From: Adineta ricciae
Lineage: Eukaryota > Rotifera > Eurotatoria > Adinetida > Adinetidae
Reading direction: 5' to 3'
NCBI GenBank assembly: GCA_905250025.1
Contig: CAJNOJ010000290.1
Coordinates: 61,385 to 125,384 of the forward strand
Length of the DNA stretch: 64,000 nt
Shown here: in pieces, positions 34,994 to 46,955 of the stretch
Layout of the letters: every line of letters begins with the position of its first letter
How positions within the stretch are numbered: position 1 is the first letter of the stretch
Position numbers and translations under genes: made by a program
Notes under the pieces: generated by a model
What the model was told of the DNA's origin: nothing
The model's input: the letters and a program-made list of their open reading frames with translations, nothing else
The model's database searches: none

Positions 34994-35816
34994 ATGAGCA
35001 CGGGAGCTCGCTATATCATCCGCAATGGTCCACCAACAAGACACAATTACGAAGTCAATGATATAGAACCTGAAGAATTACGGGTCTCATCGTTACGCGC
35101 ACGACCATATGATGAAGACTATCCACGTTATGAGCCAAGATATAGCCAAAAACAGTTAACTCCTCCAGCGTGAGTATCCGAATTGAAAGATTCTTCTTAA
35201 GTCTTGTTCTAATGTTTTTAGGAAATCTCGTACTTGTTGTTCCAAACCGTGTGTACTCGGACTTCTTCTTGGTTTGGCAATCGGTTTAGCTGTTGCTGCT
35301 GCAGTTGCAATTCCACTGGGTCTTGTTAAACGGCCAACTCCTCCGTTCGGTAAATATCAAATAAATATTATTAAAACATTCTATCACTTTGCCAATTGTG
35401 TTTTAGTTCGAGGTGATATTTCTTCTACACCAACTTGGGTGGGAACCTATCAAGTCGATAGTTCGTGTGATTCAAGTACATGTTGTTGTTTTACGAACTA
35501 TATCTACTTAACAACAACTAGCGCCAGTTTATTACAATTAAACGGAACTCTCTCTGGTCGATGTGTTGGTTCTTCAAATGTCGTTTCTTATGCTATGACA
35601 ATGCCAACTAATTTTGCACTCGGATTTACATGGTACGGACAGACGCTCCGTGTAATTCTCAGTCAAGATAGTTCTTACTTAGCCATGGTGGACAATACCG
35701 TTGGATATTGCAGTGGCTCGGCATTACGAACATCGTATAACGCGAGTCGAATTAATCATGTCAATTCAGGTTTAATGATGCTCATTCTTTTTATTCTTAT
35801 TGGAATAGTTATATGA
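34994..35816 (+). CDS. Small membrane protein with Cys-rich ectodomain, copy A (unknown function)
   Basis: Three exons, 34994-35169, 35222-35349 and 35407-35816, with introns of 52 and 57 bases, give 237 residues. A polar, charged N terminus (RPYDEDYPRYEPRYSQKQ) leads to a paired-cysteine stretch (SRTCCSKPCVLG), an alanine/glycine-rich membrane segment (LLLGLAIGLAVAAAVAIPLG) and an ectodomain with WVGTYQVDSSCDSSTCCCF and a threonine/serine-rich beta region. A second hydrophobic run closes the protein (LMMLILFILIGIVI), so it could be a second membrane pass or a GPI-type signal. I do not recognise the family. Copy B (59147-59969) keeps every splice site and the frame, which supports the model. 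Confidence 0.75.
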
Positions 35817-36934
35817 TCACGTGAAACAAAACTTCGATTTATTTTCTCTTAGATGATCAACGTGTTCGTTATGTTTACTTAATATTTTTTCTTCTAGAAA
35901 TCTCTGTATCAATGTGATGATATTGAAGTTTATTTTTTTTTATAAAATGAGCGATAAGTTATAATGATGTTTTATTTTCTATACGTAACACCGAGACGTT
36001 TTCCTTACCAATGTGAGTTTTATACTAAAATATTTAACGTAAATAAAAATTTTTCGATAGATGGTAATGTCAAAAATTTATTCATATTTAACCAACATGC
36101 GACGTCAAAAATGGGATATGTAAATCAAACATACAATGATGATTATTTTTCATTCGATCGTCTACACATGAAAAAAAAAAGAATAAATTATTCGACCAGA
36201 CTATTGGTCTTTGTATTTATTCACACACGGAGAATATTCTTTTACCTATCTGGAAAGATCTAAGAACGTAAATTTACGTTGTCCGCGCTGAGAAGGTTAA
36301 GATCGATGATGTTATCATTTATGCATTTCATTGACGCGCATATGACTACTACTTTTAGAAAGAGAATATAATAAGCGTTAAATAATGTCGTGCACAATGT
36401 CGACCTTTTCTCCTTTATTCTCTTCTCCCTCTCCTTGTTCAAATCAGATGTACGTCTAGATCGATATGGAAGAAAGAATTAAATGGTGTTTTCATTCAAT
36501 GGCGATAATGGCCACTAGAAAATCTGCATGATTGTAATCCGGACGAAATTTTCGGAAATATAAGTGAAGTGTTTCACTTGGGATATTGTTGAAGATAAAA
36601 TTCATCTCTGTCGGGTGGGCGAGTCAACCTTCACCCACGCAGAAAATCGCTGTTGGAACGTTCAAGGTGCTAATAGTATACAGTAGTGGCGTGCTTTGAT
36701 TGTAGTGTATTTTTTACTGATGTACCATCGGGTTCATGCGCTATGTAGACGAAAGTTCGGGTTTGATTCAGATTTTTCTTTTCCGGGCCCATATGAATGA
36801 AGAACAAATTTTCATACCACAGGCGTAGGTAGCAAGTCATCTAGTGATGGCATTCGATGAAAGGAACTCATTTTTACCAAATAGTAGATGCCAATAACGT
36901 TCTAAATCTTGCTGAACACATACTGTTGATATGT
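35817..36934. other. Intergenic region
   Basis: Aligns with 59970-60930. No gene supported. Confidence 0.4.
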
Positions 36935-37350
36935 CCGAGACGACTTGCAGGAGCGAATGTTATCCAAAAGCTAACATTGTTTTTCACGGTACTTTCCAGA
37001 CAGCCGAATTTAGCAAAATCAATCATTTCACATGAGCACGTGAGTAACAATTTCTACGCATGTTGCCAATGCAGACATCATAACCAGCATGAGCCAATAT
37101 AACACTAAGGCTTTGACCTGGAAAATTAATCACGCAAGTTGCTCCCGAATTGAGTAGACCGCGTTGCAGAAGAACAGGCGGACCTACTTCGAAATCAATC
37201 GACGCTTTTCGGCCACGTGGAAATCGATATACACCACAAGAATATAACCATCTAGAGTTATCACTTTGTATTCTCCCCAGGGATATCCTTTTCTTTGAGT
37301 CAATTGCGTGATGATACGAGAAGAATGAAGATCAGAAGTCGTGAAAATGA
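36935..37350 (-). pseudogene. Acid-lipase-like relic, copy A
   Basis: The minus strand shows scattered pieces of an acid-lipase (AB-hydrolase lipase) gene: the start region (EYKVITLDG-like line), a line ending NMRRNCYSRAHVK, and a later piece (VKNNVSFWITFAPASRLG). The segment carrying the catalytic serine motif GHSQGG, present in copy B, is deleted here. Stops and frameshifts separate the pieces. Lipases of this type hydrolyse triglycerides or sterol esters; this copy cannot. Confidence 0.55.
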
Positions 37351-37526
37351 TTTGTCCATATAAAATCTACCGAGTTTTATCACTTTTTTTATTGTCCTCA
37401 CAAATAGCAGGTACTAATCTGAATGTTTTTATTTTATTTTAGAATACTCATAGATAACAAACGACGACGTCATTACATTTCACTTCTAGGTGTCTAAGAT
37501 AAAAGATTTTATTGAAGAAAAATTTC

Positions 37527-38800
37527 TTAGTATGTCTTTCGTTTAAAGGACGGAATATTATCTAAGTCTTTCGCTTTATTTCCTTGATAGACCAATGGTG
37601 GATCGAGCCAAAATGATTGAAGCGTTGGAGATGCTGGTATGATATTATTCAGGTAGAAATCCGGTGTCCATAGCTCGTTTTTGTTTATATCAATTTGTTC
37701 AAGAACAGCTCTGGCTGAACAGCTGGTAAATAGATACGCATGAGCACACCGTGTCGAATTATCTTTGTGTGTTGATAACATTGGTTGCTTTCCATCGAAT
37801 CGAGAATCGGACATACTCAAACAACTTCCAATGAAGAAAACTGGATTTTGATCTACCCATTCATCGCTAGTGTTTGATAGCGAAGAAGTCGCACAAGCAC
37901 CGTCGATCTTCAGAGCACCAGTGCGAATAGCAGTATAGACAAAACGATTGAACTTTTCTTTGAAAAAAGGAACAAAAATCGCATCATCCTCTAAATATAA
38001 AGCTAACGGTAAATTTCTATTCGCTGTTGCTACCCAAGCATCGAAATTTTTCATTATAAGTGAACAGTATCGACTATGCCCTTCTAGAACACGCAACAAA
38101 GATCAAGTTAAACATTTATCAATGAGAGTGAATACATACCTGCAGGTTTATCGACTAAATTCAAACTTTCGAAAACTTCTTTTTTATTTTTGTTGGAATT
38201 ACACTCCGTGTGATTCCATTTCCATTGCCATTGAATAGATTCAATAGGAATATCGTGTTGCCGGAATGTGTTCTTTATATGTGAGTGTCTGTCAGATAAG
38301 CCTTGATCAGTTATAACGTATATCTGCTTGACGTAGGCTAAACCCGACAATGTGGAAGGTGATTTCGCCATGTTGAATGTCGTTTTATTTTGTTTATTAG
38401 GGAACCAGGCATTTGCTGAAGATTCATCGGGTAGGGGAAATGAAAGCCATTCTTTTCTTGGTTTATGCTCAAAAAATTCTTGGATCGAATAATAATCGTA
38501 TGCCGTACCGTTCATATGTGTGATTGCATCGGTAGGATAGTTGGCGAGAATGAAACGAAGTAGATCTTTGTGAACAAACTCTAACTGTTTCGTGGATTGA
38601 GTAGCAAAACAAGTCATGTAAGGTAATCGTAACCATTTGTTCTCAAAATGTGGCCCTAGAAAAGTATGACATTTTCTTCTAAAGGAGTTTTTGGCTTTCT
38701 TACATGTTTTTATCATTGACAAGAAAACTAAAAGCCAGCATGAGAAGAATAGAAAATACAGAGTAATTGTGCGTGTTGAACATGTTCTTACGATCGACAT
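37527..38800 (-). CDS. Glycosyltransferase family 25-like type II membrane protein, copy A
   Basis: Exon 1 is 38800-38140 and exon 2 is 38083-37527, with a 56-base intron (GTATGT...TTCTAG) in phase 1, giving 405 residues. A short cytosolic N terminus is followed by one signal anchor (LYFLFFSCWLLVFLSMI). The catalytic part shows GT25-type lines: VKQIYVITDQGLSDR then IKNTFRQHDIPIESI, a GHSRYCSLIMKNFDAWV helix, and the LALYLEDDAIFV strand whose EDD acidic cluster fits sugar-nucleotide/metal binding. Typical GT25 enzymes transfer galactose, or sugars to lipooligosaccharide. Golgi location is inferred from topology. No ER-retention signal is seen at the RKTY end. Copy B has a frameshift in the N-terminal region. 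Confidence 0.75.
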
Positions 38801-39372
38801 TTAAGTTTTTATTCAATACTTTCGATCGTGACACTTTCTTGCGTTCTATATAAACATAAAAAAAGAAAAATCTCTCTCTCTCTTTCTCGTCTTCAATCGG
38901 CTGTGTTCAAATCTATTCTGACTATAAACTAATGCGTAAGAAATAAGAAAGATACGCGTTATAACTCAATTAAACATCATATAATATTCGTCTTCTAAGG
39001 AGACAAAAAAAGAAGATTGCTCATGCGCTCTCCATATCATCTACGAGAAGACATAGGGTTCGAAAAAGTTAAGTCATATAGAAATCGATAACTCTCACGT
39101 TCAGTTCTGTGTAATTATCGAGAAAAAAATTACTCGATCGCTTTTTTTTCTTCTTCCTATAAATGTCATTGCCCAAAGTATTATACTGCATTTTAAGAAA
39201 GAAATTCTGTTCCTAACTAAACATAACGCAAATAGTGGCATAGTCATATTTTTCTCTCCTCGTTCTTTCGACGCCGGAGGTAAAGTAATCTTAATTAAGT
39301 GGTACATGTAAAACCCAAATGGAAAAGCAGTTCATAAATTTATCATTCAAGATGTCTTTATTGGATACATAG
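38801..39372. other. Intergenic region
   Basis: Contains a CT run (about 38872-38888) close upstream of the glycosyltransferase start. Nothing else seen; aligned with 63004-63568. Confidence 0.4.
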
Positions 39373-40256
39373 TCAAAATTTATATAATTGTACTTCAGAA
39401 TATTGAACACTGTTCGAGACACTTCGCTTGCCAGAGACAAGAAAGCGATAGCTTTTGTATTTGATTGCATTATCAAAATGTTGAATGGGACCACATTTGC
39501 TTCGTCCAGGATCTTTCTCAAGTCCGCTAGCACCTTTATACAACGGAGTCCAACTTGTGCCACGAATCAATGGTATCCCTGAGATATGACTCCCTTCTAA
39601 CGATACAACCGTTGGATCTCTTTCTGCAGAGTCGTTGGCTGTACAGATTCGTAGTGCGTTGACTATTGTTGGACCATGTTGTAGTTCAAGATAAAAACCA
39701 GTATTCAATCCACACATATCACCATCCTTATACAAATAACATGGTCCGAAACTCACATATTTAGTTGTTAAATCGTTATCACAAGCCTTAGCTGGAGTGT
39801 TATATGGTAAATAATGTCCCGAATCATCACCGGCTCCTGCTTCCATACTACTACCACCCATAACTGTATGATGTACACCTTTAACGCTTTTCTTCACGGC
39901 AACAAGTGATACTTGACCTAGAATATTATTACAATTACAGTTGCGATGAGAAGCATTTCTTTCACTAAACTATACCTTCCTCTGTAATTGTACTTGATCC
40001 AGTGATCATTGTTGTTGTTATCACCGTCGGTGTTGATGCTATTAACGAAGATGAGTGTGTTTTGTTCCTTCTAACAACAACTATCGGGATCAGAATGTTC
40101 AACATGACTAGTACAACAACTACGACGAATACTGCGGCACATAGAACTTTTCTCTTTCGATTACTGAAATATCTAACGAAAAAAATAGTACAGATTTTCT
40201 TCTTAGTTATTACTTTTTATAAAACAATCATACGAAGTGTGTGTTGGCTCGCCCAT
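39373..40256 (-). CDS. Type II membrane protein with discoidin-like (F5/8C-type) domain, copy A
   Basis: Three exons give 254 residues: 40256-40234 (MGEPTHTS), 40172-39976 and 39917-39373, with introns of 61 and 58 bases. Exon 2 supplies the membrane anchor (VLCAAVFVVVVVLVMLNILI) and a Ser/Thr-rich stalk. Exon 3 carries the ectodomain, with lines typical of discoidin-like beta-sandwiches: AKACDNDLTTKYVSFGP, FYLELQHGPTIVNALRICTA, the ERDPTVVSLEGS motif and the closing YRFLVSGKRSVSNSVQYSEV strand pair. Such domains bind carbohydrate or lipid at the cell surface. Exon 1 is short and its position rests only on frame and GT-AG rules, so it is the least certain part. Copy B is truncated. Confidence 0.68.
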
Positions 40257-40678
40257 TTTTTGAACGACTAAACTAGGATCGATCGAAGGAGACTAAAAAA
40301 TAAGAAGAATGAACATTAAATGTAATCTAGAACGTTACATTGTGAACTTTGACGATATTGTGCGTAACAACTGTAATCCTATTCGTTTTCATCTTTGCAT
40401 AAAATCAAGAATTATTCAGAGAATGACAAAGTGAAAGTTTCATGTTTGGTAATATTGCACAGGGCGTGTTTTTTATGTGACTTGTTGCTAAATAACAATA
40501 CGTCAGAATCTAGGAGCATGTATACGCACATGAAATAATCAACATCTCGCTTATAAATGATGGATCGATGACTATAGAAATCCGGTTATCGTTGACGTCA
40601 AATGAATAGTTTTATTAACTAAATCTGTATGATTCTTGTTCTCTTTCATCGCGTAGAACAAGAGGTTTGTCGAACAGA
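40257..40678. other. Divergent intergenic region
   Basis: Lies between the starts of a minus- and a plus-strand gene and should carry both promoters. No motif identified. Confidence 0.4.
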
Positions 40679-43600
40679 ATGTCTACTATAAAGAAATACT
40701 TTCTCAATCTGAATTTATTCGCACTCTCATCCGATTCTAACGAAACACAAACTGATCAGCAACGTCGATGGAACATTATTGGTACTCGCGTCTACCTCAT
40801 ACTTCTCACGTTAACTCTTGTCATTCTCACGCTTGTCATATCTTTACTTCGACAAACGACCATCATTATCATCAAGAGTCCGACACGCGAGCAATTCGAC
40901 TCTCTCCCTGTCGATGCAACGTGTTCCTGTTCACAGATATCGATTCCGTATGGTAAATTTGTTTCGCTGAACGCGAGTTTTCATCAAGTATGTTCGAGTG
41001 ACTTTGTCAGCGATCGATGGATTAAAGCAATTGACTTTCGAGCACAATCGGAACTTGACTCCCTAGGCGATTTTCGAGCGTATGGCAGTGCTCAATTTCA
41101 GATACTTGCTACATTCTGTCGTTTGTCGAAATCAACGATCGAATATAGAAGATCTTCTCTTTTTCAAAGCACAATACTAAGTCCGCAAGTTCTCAAAAAA
41201 GACGATCTTCAGTTTCATGTCAAAGAAGTCGTTAATCAAGTGAAACTCAAAGCGCCAAAACTTTTTCAATCTCAAATTCGATTGATCAATGAAATGGTGA
41301 CTAACAACCACTTGGCAACGGCATTGATGAGCAATTTTATATACCATTATCAGAGTCCTAAACTCAATATACTGTATTTAAACTATGATGAAGTGAACGG
41401 TAACACTTGTGAATGCGACAATTGGCTCGGCTGTCGTAAAGTACTAGCATGGTTTTTCAAAATTGCTCCAAATTCATATACTTCAACATTTTACTATCCG
41501 GCATGGTCAATACCCGGAATTTCTGATGGCTGCTTACCAACATATTCCTTACTTCTTTCAACACTGGAATGTTTTTACGATCAGCTTTGTGTAGACGAAA
41601 TCATTTCGTATTTTCCAACAAATCAAACATTCAAAGCCATGATACCTTACATGCAGAGTATCTTCACCTTAGATTCAGATGTGCAAACGATAGTTGCCGG
41701 TCTGATGATTGAGCAGTGGATGACGTATATGTCCTATGATGAATATTATCAAAAATGTGCACCATCTATGTGTAATTATTTGCACACATCTCGACGTGGT
41801 TTTGTTTACGCTTTAGAAAAAGTGGTTAGTTTATTACCTAGTTTGATATTGATGTTTGAACTAATTATTTCGCTTGCTATTCGACTGATTTTAAAAATCA
41901 AAGATCGAACACCAATACAACGGATGTCTTGTAAGTGGAGATTTAAATTACCACTTTCGGTTGATGCTTTAGCTAAAGAGAAATCCCAGAGAGATAAAAT
42001 AGTGCGACGCCTATCTTTTCTAGGATCAAGCTAGATTATTTTCTCTTTTGTTTATGTTTAGTCAAAAACCGCTTACGAAGTCTGAAAAACTTCACTGAAA
42101 AGATTATGATCGAACTAAATATTTTCAAGCGAGATCGTAGCACTCATCGAGAAATCCGTTTACAACGCTATGCAACGCGAATCTATATATGTTTATTGAT
42201 CGCGATGACAAGCATTTTCACATTTTATACATTCTTGGCAAAGTCATCACAATCGAAAACTGTACACGATCCAACTGAACTTCAGTTTAGCTACCTTGAA
42301 AAGCAATATCCACGATCATTGTCATGTTCGTGCAGTTCCGCGCTTATACCTTATTCCGATATTGTAAAAATCCAACCTCAGTATCATCAATTATGTACGA
42401 GTGATCTGATTTCTGATAGATGGATCAAATACATAGATGACACGCACTCTGCTACTCAGCTGCCTATGGACTACCGCTTTGTCGGCAGCACGTATTTTAA
42501 ATTATTATCGATAGTTTGTCGATTGGCTAATGAAACGATTACTAATGCACTTGATATATTTCTTCAATCACAGTTCGTCAGTTCACAAATGATATCCGAA
42601 GAACTTTTTGAAAAACAGATGAACTCGCTGATCGAAGACTGGAAAGTGACAACTCTGAATACGTTCAAAAGCACTATTCAGTTAATACGTCAAAGTATAG
42701 ATGGAAATCAGTTAATTAGTGCCGATCATAATTTCTCTCCTGTTTTACGGCGCGACTCAAATGGAAATTTATACGAATGGTCATATCTTCCTGAATGTGA
42801 TTGCATTTTGAATAGATCTTGTCTTTTTCCGATAACAATTTTATATTTCATAGAAGTTCCCTATGTCGAAGAGTTTACGGTTCCAAACATCTTTCGTGGT
42901 TGCTATCCAATACATGGATTATTTTCATCAACATTACAGTCATTTTATAATCTTTCAATCATGACAACAATGCACTATATTCTGTATAATCAAACGTCAT
43001 TCGATTTTTCACCTCTCGATCCGAATCTAAGTTCATACACTGAAACAATCGAAACGCTTGTCAATCGAATGATGATCGATGGTTGGCCATCAAATGTTTC
43101 CTTTGCTTCTTATTTCAACATCTGTGCACCACATGCTTGTTCTTATCAATACCAAGGTCGCAGCGATCTCTTCTTTATTATCGCAACCATCATAAGTGTT
43201 TTCTCTGGCATATCACTCGGACTGAACATTATCATACAGATTTTTCTTCAGCTGATTTACAAACTTATCACTTTCGGATTGTCTCGTTCGATTCTTCGAC
43301 AGCTATTCACCTGTGACACACAAAGTAGAATCATTCGTCGACTTCACATTCTCCTCGTTATTTGCATTCTCACTGGATTCTGCATGTTCTCGGCATTCAC
43401 TCCTCGTCTTGTCACCGTCCAAGTGAGCAAACCTTCGTTACCTATCTACAAAAATCTACTCGAACGATCTTCTTATACTTTGGAATGTTCTTGTTCACAG
43501 TTGTCAGTCAAACACAAATCATTTCTCAACATCACGCCTATTTTCCATGCGATCTGTTCGAGTGAATTTGTGTCTAATGAATGGATCTCGTATCTGTTTC

Positions 43601-44394
43601 ACAAGAAGTTCTCCGATGATCAGATACCGGCGAGTGACTTTCTCTATTCAGCTGTTGGCCAGTTTCAGTCACTTTCATTGATTTGTCAGCTGTCAAAAGA
43701 GACAGTGATGGATGCGATTCTTCAATTAGGAATAAGTGACTTTATCAACAATCAACTGTTACCATTCGAGGTGTTACATAATCGAATAGAAACAATGGTG
43801 AAGGAATTCCAATTAACAATGCCTGAGACATTTGTGAATAGCTTTTCGATTGTTCGTGGGATAACGAATGGCAACATGCTGATGTCCGTCTATATGACCA
43901 ACTGGGTAATGAATATTGATCATGTTTTTGAGTACAGACACCAGCCACATATCCTACCATTAACTTACGATAAATGCAGTTGTTCATCTTCAGCTACATG
44001 TACAAGTTCATCACGAGGAATGTTAACTGGTTGTTATCCACTCGAAGCACTTCTGCAATCAACATTATCTTGTCTCTATGATCAACAGTGTATTGACCCA
44101 ACAAGTACTTTTAAAGTAATGAACATGTCTTCTGCACTATTAACCAGTCGATTTGCATTGAATGAAACCATCCAGACACTTGTGAATGGACTGATGGTCG
44201 AAAAACTGATGCACACTGTGAGTTATGAAGACTATTTCGAAGCGTGTTCTCCATCATTATGTGTGTATTCATATGTTGATGAGCGAAATATGACCAATGC
44301 AGTGACAACGCTGACTGGTCTGTTTGGTGGTGTGGCTGTGATTTGTCAATTGGTTGCAATGTTCATAGTGAAGCGAATGTGTAGAACAAGTTAA
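40679..44394 (+). CDS. Large three-repeat membrane protein (unknown family)
   Basis: Proposed as one gene with exons 40679-41930 and 42062-44394. The intron starts GTAAGT and ends ATGTTTAG, in phase 1, and the model gives 1,194 residues. Without splicing there would be two adjacent frames of about 451 and 762 codons. Three similar units follow one another. Each starts with a cytosolic line and a membrane segment (IGTRVYLILLTLTLVILTLV; ATRIYICLLIAMTSIFTF; HILLVICILTGFCMFSAFTP). Next comes an ectodomain opening with paired cysteines (CSCSQISIPYGKF) and FHQVCSSDFVSDRWI, then LLSTLECFYDQLC and YYQKCAPSMCNY lines, and a closing membrane segment. Splicing restores at the unit junction the same NxFxR...TRxYI pattern seen elsewhere, which favours the one-gene model. 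Function unknown. Relics of the family lie at 27604-28070. Confidence 0.65.
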
Positions 44395-44595
44395 ATAATT
44401 ATTGATTTGATGCTTATCCGAACTTGTATGTGCAGCTTATTGTAGACTTTCTGTTTTTGAATATGAATAAATGAGTAGCAATTATACCGCCAAACTAATG
44501 CTAAAGATGTCTCTATAATGTTGAGACAAAAAACCGATTTGATAGGAATTTATTAGATTAAATATTTTTAAGCATGTGGAAAATAGCGGAAAATG
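44395..44595. other. 3' region between convergent genes
   Basis: Short AT-rich stretch; AATAAA at 44465-44470 could be the polyadenylation signal of the plus-strand gene. Confidence 0.45.
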
Positions 44596-45417
44596 TTATA
44601 GATTTCGCAAAATTGCGAAGCCTTTGTCAACTTCAGCCTGTGTGTCTTTTAAAAGTTGAATAAAGTCTTGTCTTGAATGGGCACCATCGGATAAGATTTG
44701 AGCCGTCACTTCAATTTTTGGATAATTCTGGCTCAATGTTGTGAGTACACCGCGAATTTCTACTAAAGTACTTTTAAGATGACTTAGTTCAGCTTCATGT
44801 TGAGCGACATGTGCCATCACTGCCGGTGCTGTAGTAGCAACAGTCACTGATCCCGCAACAGTCTAGAACGCCTTCATTCCTGTTGTAAAGCCCACACTTG
44901 TGAATCGAGCTACTGCAGTACCAATTCCTATAGAACAAAAACCAATAAACGCAAAAAGACCAAGAATATTTCTCCATCGTTTAAGTGCTGGTTGATCTTT
45001 AAGTTTTTCTTGAAGAATTGGATTGATTTTTAAAAATTTCTCGAATAATGCTTTGACAGTCGAGCATATGTCTCGTATCATCTGGATATCGATCGATGCC
45101 ATTAATTCAGTTGATGTCCAAGCTCGAGCAGCTAGTATCAGCGCTCTTGTGAGAAATCGTTGACTTGTCGTTAGTAGTTCGTGATATTCAAGGAATGCAC
45201 TATATATTTGGTTCTGTTCCTCCGCGCTGAACTCTGACATTAGCGGTTTTAATGCATCTTGAAATTCGCCAAGAACTTCAGCCGTTGTTCGTGCGATGTC
45301 TCGCATTCCAGTGCCAACTGCGTGAACAACATTGCGAAAATCTTGCGACGAATTTCTCAGCCCATCATCAACTGTAGTCGTTACTTCTCTTCGTCGTGTG
45401 CGCGTAATCGTTGCCAT
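44596..45417 (-). pseudogene. Helical protein with hydrophobic hairpin, interrupted by an in-frame TAG
   Basis: From ATG 45417 the frame runs 184 codons to TAG at 44863-44865, then continues in the same frame for 88 more codons to 44596. Before the stop: helical lines (EFQDALKPLMSEFSAEEQNQ) and a hydrophobic run (ILGLFAFIGFCSIGIGTAVA). Directly after it: TVAGSVTVATTAPAVMAHV, a second hydrophobic run, then a coiled coil (EAELSHLKSTLVEIRGVL). The stop therefore sits between the two hydrophobic segments. A recent nonsense mutation, a sequencing error or readthrough would all fit. The plan is similar to the 417-residue protein at 24812, though sequence similarity is low. The family is unknown. 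Confidence 0.6.
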
Positions 45418-45693
45418 CCTAATTTATGTTGGAAGAAACGTTTACTGTGGTCAAACAGCACTGGGAAAATTCCCGAAGTAAAAAAAAGAAAATCTACCAA
45501 TCGTTCTATATAGAATTATGTTCAAAGAGGGAGCTTTAGTCATTCTGTTCTCTAACAATTTTGGAGAACGATCCAACCAATAAAAATACCATGCTTATTC
45601 ACCGTTTGATCAGAAAAATCAAAAATCGTAATATGTTCATTATGTCGACAACAATAACTATGTGTAGCAAGAAAAATCCGCGAATTTTTTTTA
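45418..45693. other. Short intergenic region
   Basis: Holds the 5' region of the helical gene and the 3' end of the phosphoesterase gene; no gene seen. Confidence 0.4.
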
Positions 45694-46380
45694 TTATATT
45701 GAAAATCGGGATAATGATTGAACAATTTTTTCTTTCAAATACCAATCGTTAAAAACTAACTCCATTTCGTTCACTGTCATTGTTCCAAAATTGTAATTCC
45801 TATGATCTTCAAGTACTTTAAGAAATGCTTCCTTGGAGACAAATGGTTTCCGAAACCGAACAGCAGTGACATGTGCTGCTTGCATTAGATATCGTTTATC
45901 AATATCCTGTTGTAACGAAGAAGCTTTAAATGCTGATTTGAGTTTATTACGAACTTCATTAAATGAATTCTGTTGTGGAAACCCTTGGATCATAATACAT
46001 GAGGACGAAGCTGTAATACCTTGAAACTTAATTTCTAATTTTCCGTCTATTGAGAGGTTCTCACGGATGAGATCAGTATAATCTTGAATTGAAATTTGAT
46101 CTAATTGAAACCCGTTATGACATGAAATAATTGGTAGAACAGTGATATGAATATCAGACGAGGGATAGTAGTACTGATCGGGTTCGATTCGGCGCAAAGC
46201 AGCAAGAAACGTTTGAATTTCTTCTTTGATTTGTTCATTCGGTTTGATGATCAGCGTTATACCAAATCTTTTATCATCTAGTGAATCGATCATACCATCC
46301 GTCTCATACTGGTCAGATTGTATTTTGTCAATTGCATTCGTATATAGCTGGTTGTAGATATTGGTTAATTCTGCTGACAT
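45694..46380 (-). CDS. 2H phosphoesterase (LigT/cyclic phosphodiesterase-like)
   Basis: Intact single-exon frame of 228 residues from ATG 46380. The two HxT motifs that define the 2H superfamily are both present, in the expected spacing: H78-I-T80 in SSDIHITVLPI and H170-V-T172 in QAAHVTAVRF. Both catalytic histidines are kept, so hydrolysis of a 2',3'-cyclic phosphate or a related nucleotide or RNA end is expected; the natural substrate cannot be told. There is no signal peptide, so it is probably cytosolic. The length is usual for LigT-like proteins (about 180-230). No intron. Bacterial-type relatives are common, so transfer is possible but not shown. Confidence 0.8.
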   Translation of the reverse strand: MSAELTNIYNQLYTNAIDKIQSDQYETDGMIDSLDDKRFGITLIIKPNEQIKEEIQTFLAALRRIEPDQYYYPSSDIHITVLPIISCHNGFQLDQISIQDYTDLIRENLSIDGKLEIKFQGITASSSCIMIQGFPQQNSFNEVRNKLKSAFKASSLQQDIDKRYLMQAAHVTAVRFRKPFVSKEAFLKVLEDHRNYNFGTMTVNEMELVFNDWYLKEKIVQSLSRFSI

Positions 46381-46955
46381 TTGTGATTCAATTATCAGTA
46401 ACGTAAAACGTACGAGGAGTGAAATGTGAAAGAAAACGGGTTATTTACACGAACCACGTGGAAGAAAAGGAAAGGAGAGAAGAAAAATTATTCTTTCTTT
46501 TACCACGCAGATGGAAGGCCATTGAATCACGTTGTGTGTGTATGTATTCGAATATTATGTGTTGGTGTAAAGCGTTTCAAATTTAACTATCTGGTACACG
46601 TTGGTAGTTTGATATAGCTATATAACGAGATCATTCAATACAACACATACACACAGAGCGAAATAGATTTGTTCGCTTGGCAAATTATTACAGAATCATT
46701 CGTATAATAATAATTATTTAAACAGAAAGACTATATACTAGGTCTCACGTACATTCCGCATAATCGCTGATGATTTCTTCTTTTCATCTATTCCGATTCT
46801 TTGTGTTACGCGGAAACACAAAACACATAATGAGACCGAAAATAGTTTCCAATTAGCGGACGTTGCAGGCAGAAATTAGTGTGAGATAAACAACGATTAT
46901 CTGCGGATTAAAAAAATATATTTTATGACACAGAACTTGTCCTTGAAATCCAGAA
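46381..46955. other. Divergent intergenic region
   Basis: Between the phosphoesterase start and the GPCR start. Nothing specific recognised. Confidence 0.4.

Noticed and set aside
38870-38888. CT-rich and TA-rich runs as possible regulatory arrays
   Set aside because: Short simple-sequence runs that vary in length between haplotypes; no evidence of function.
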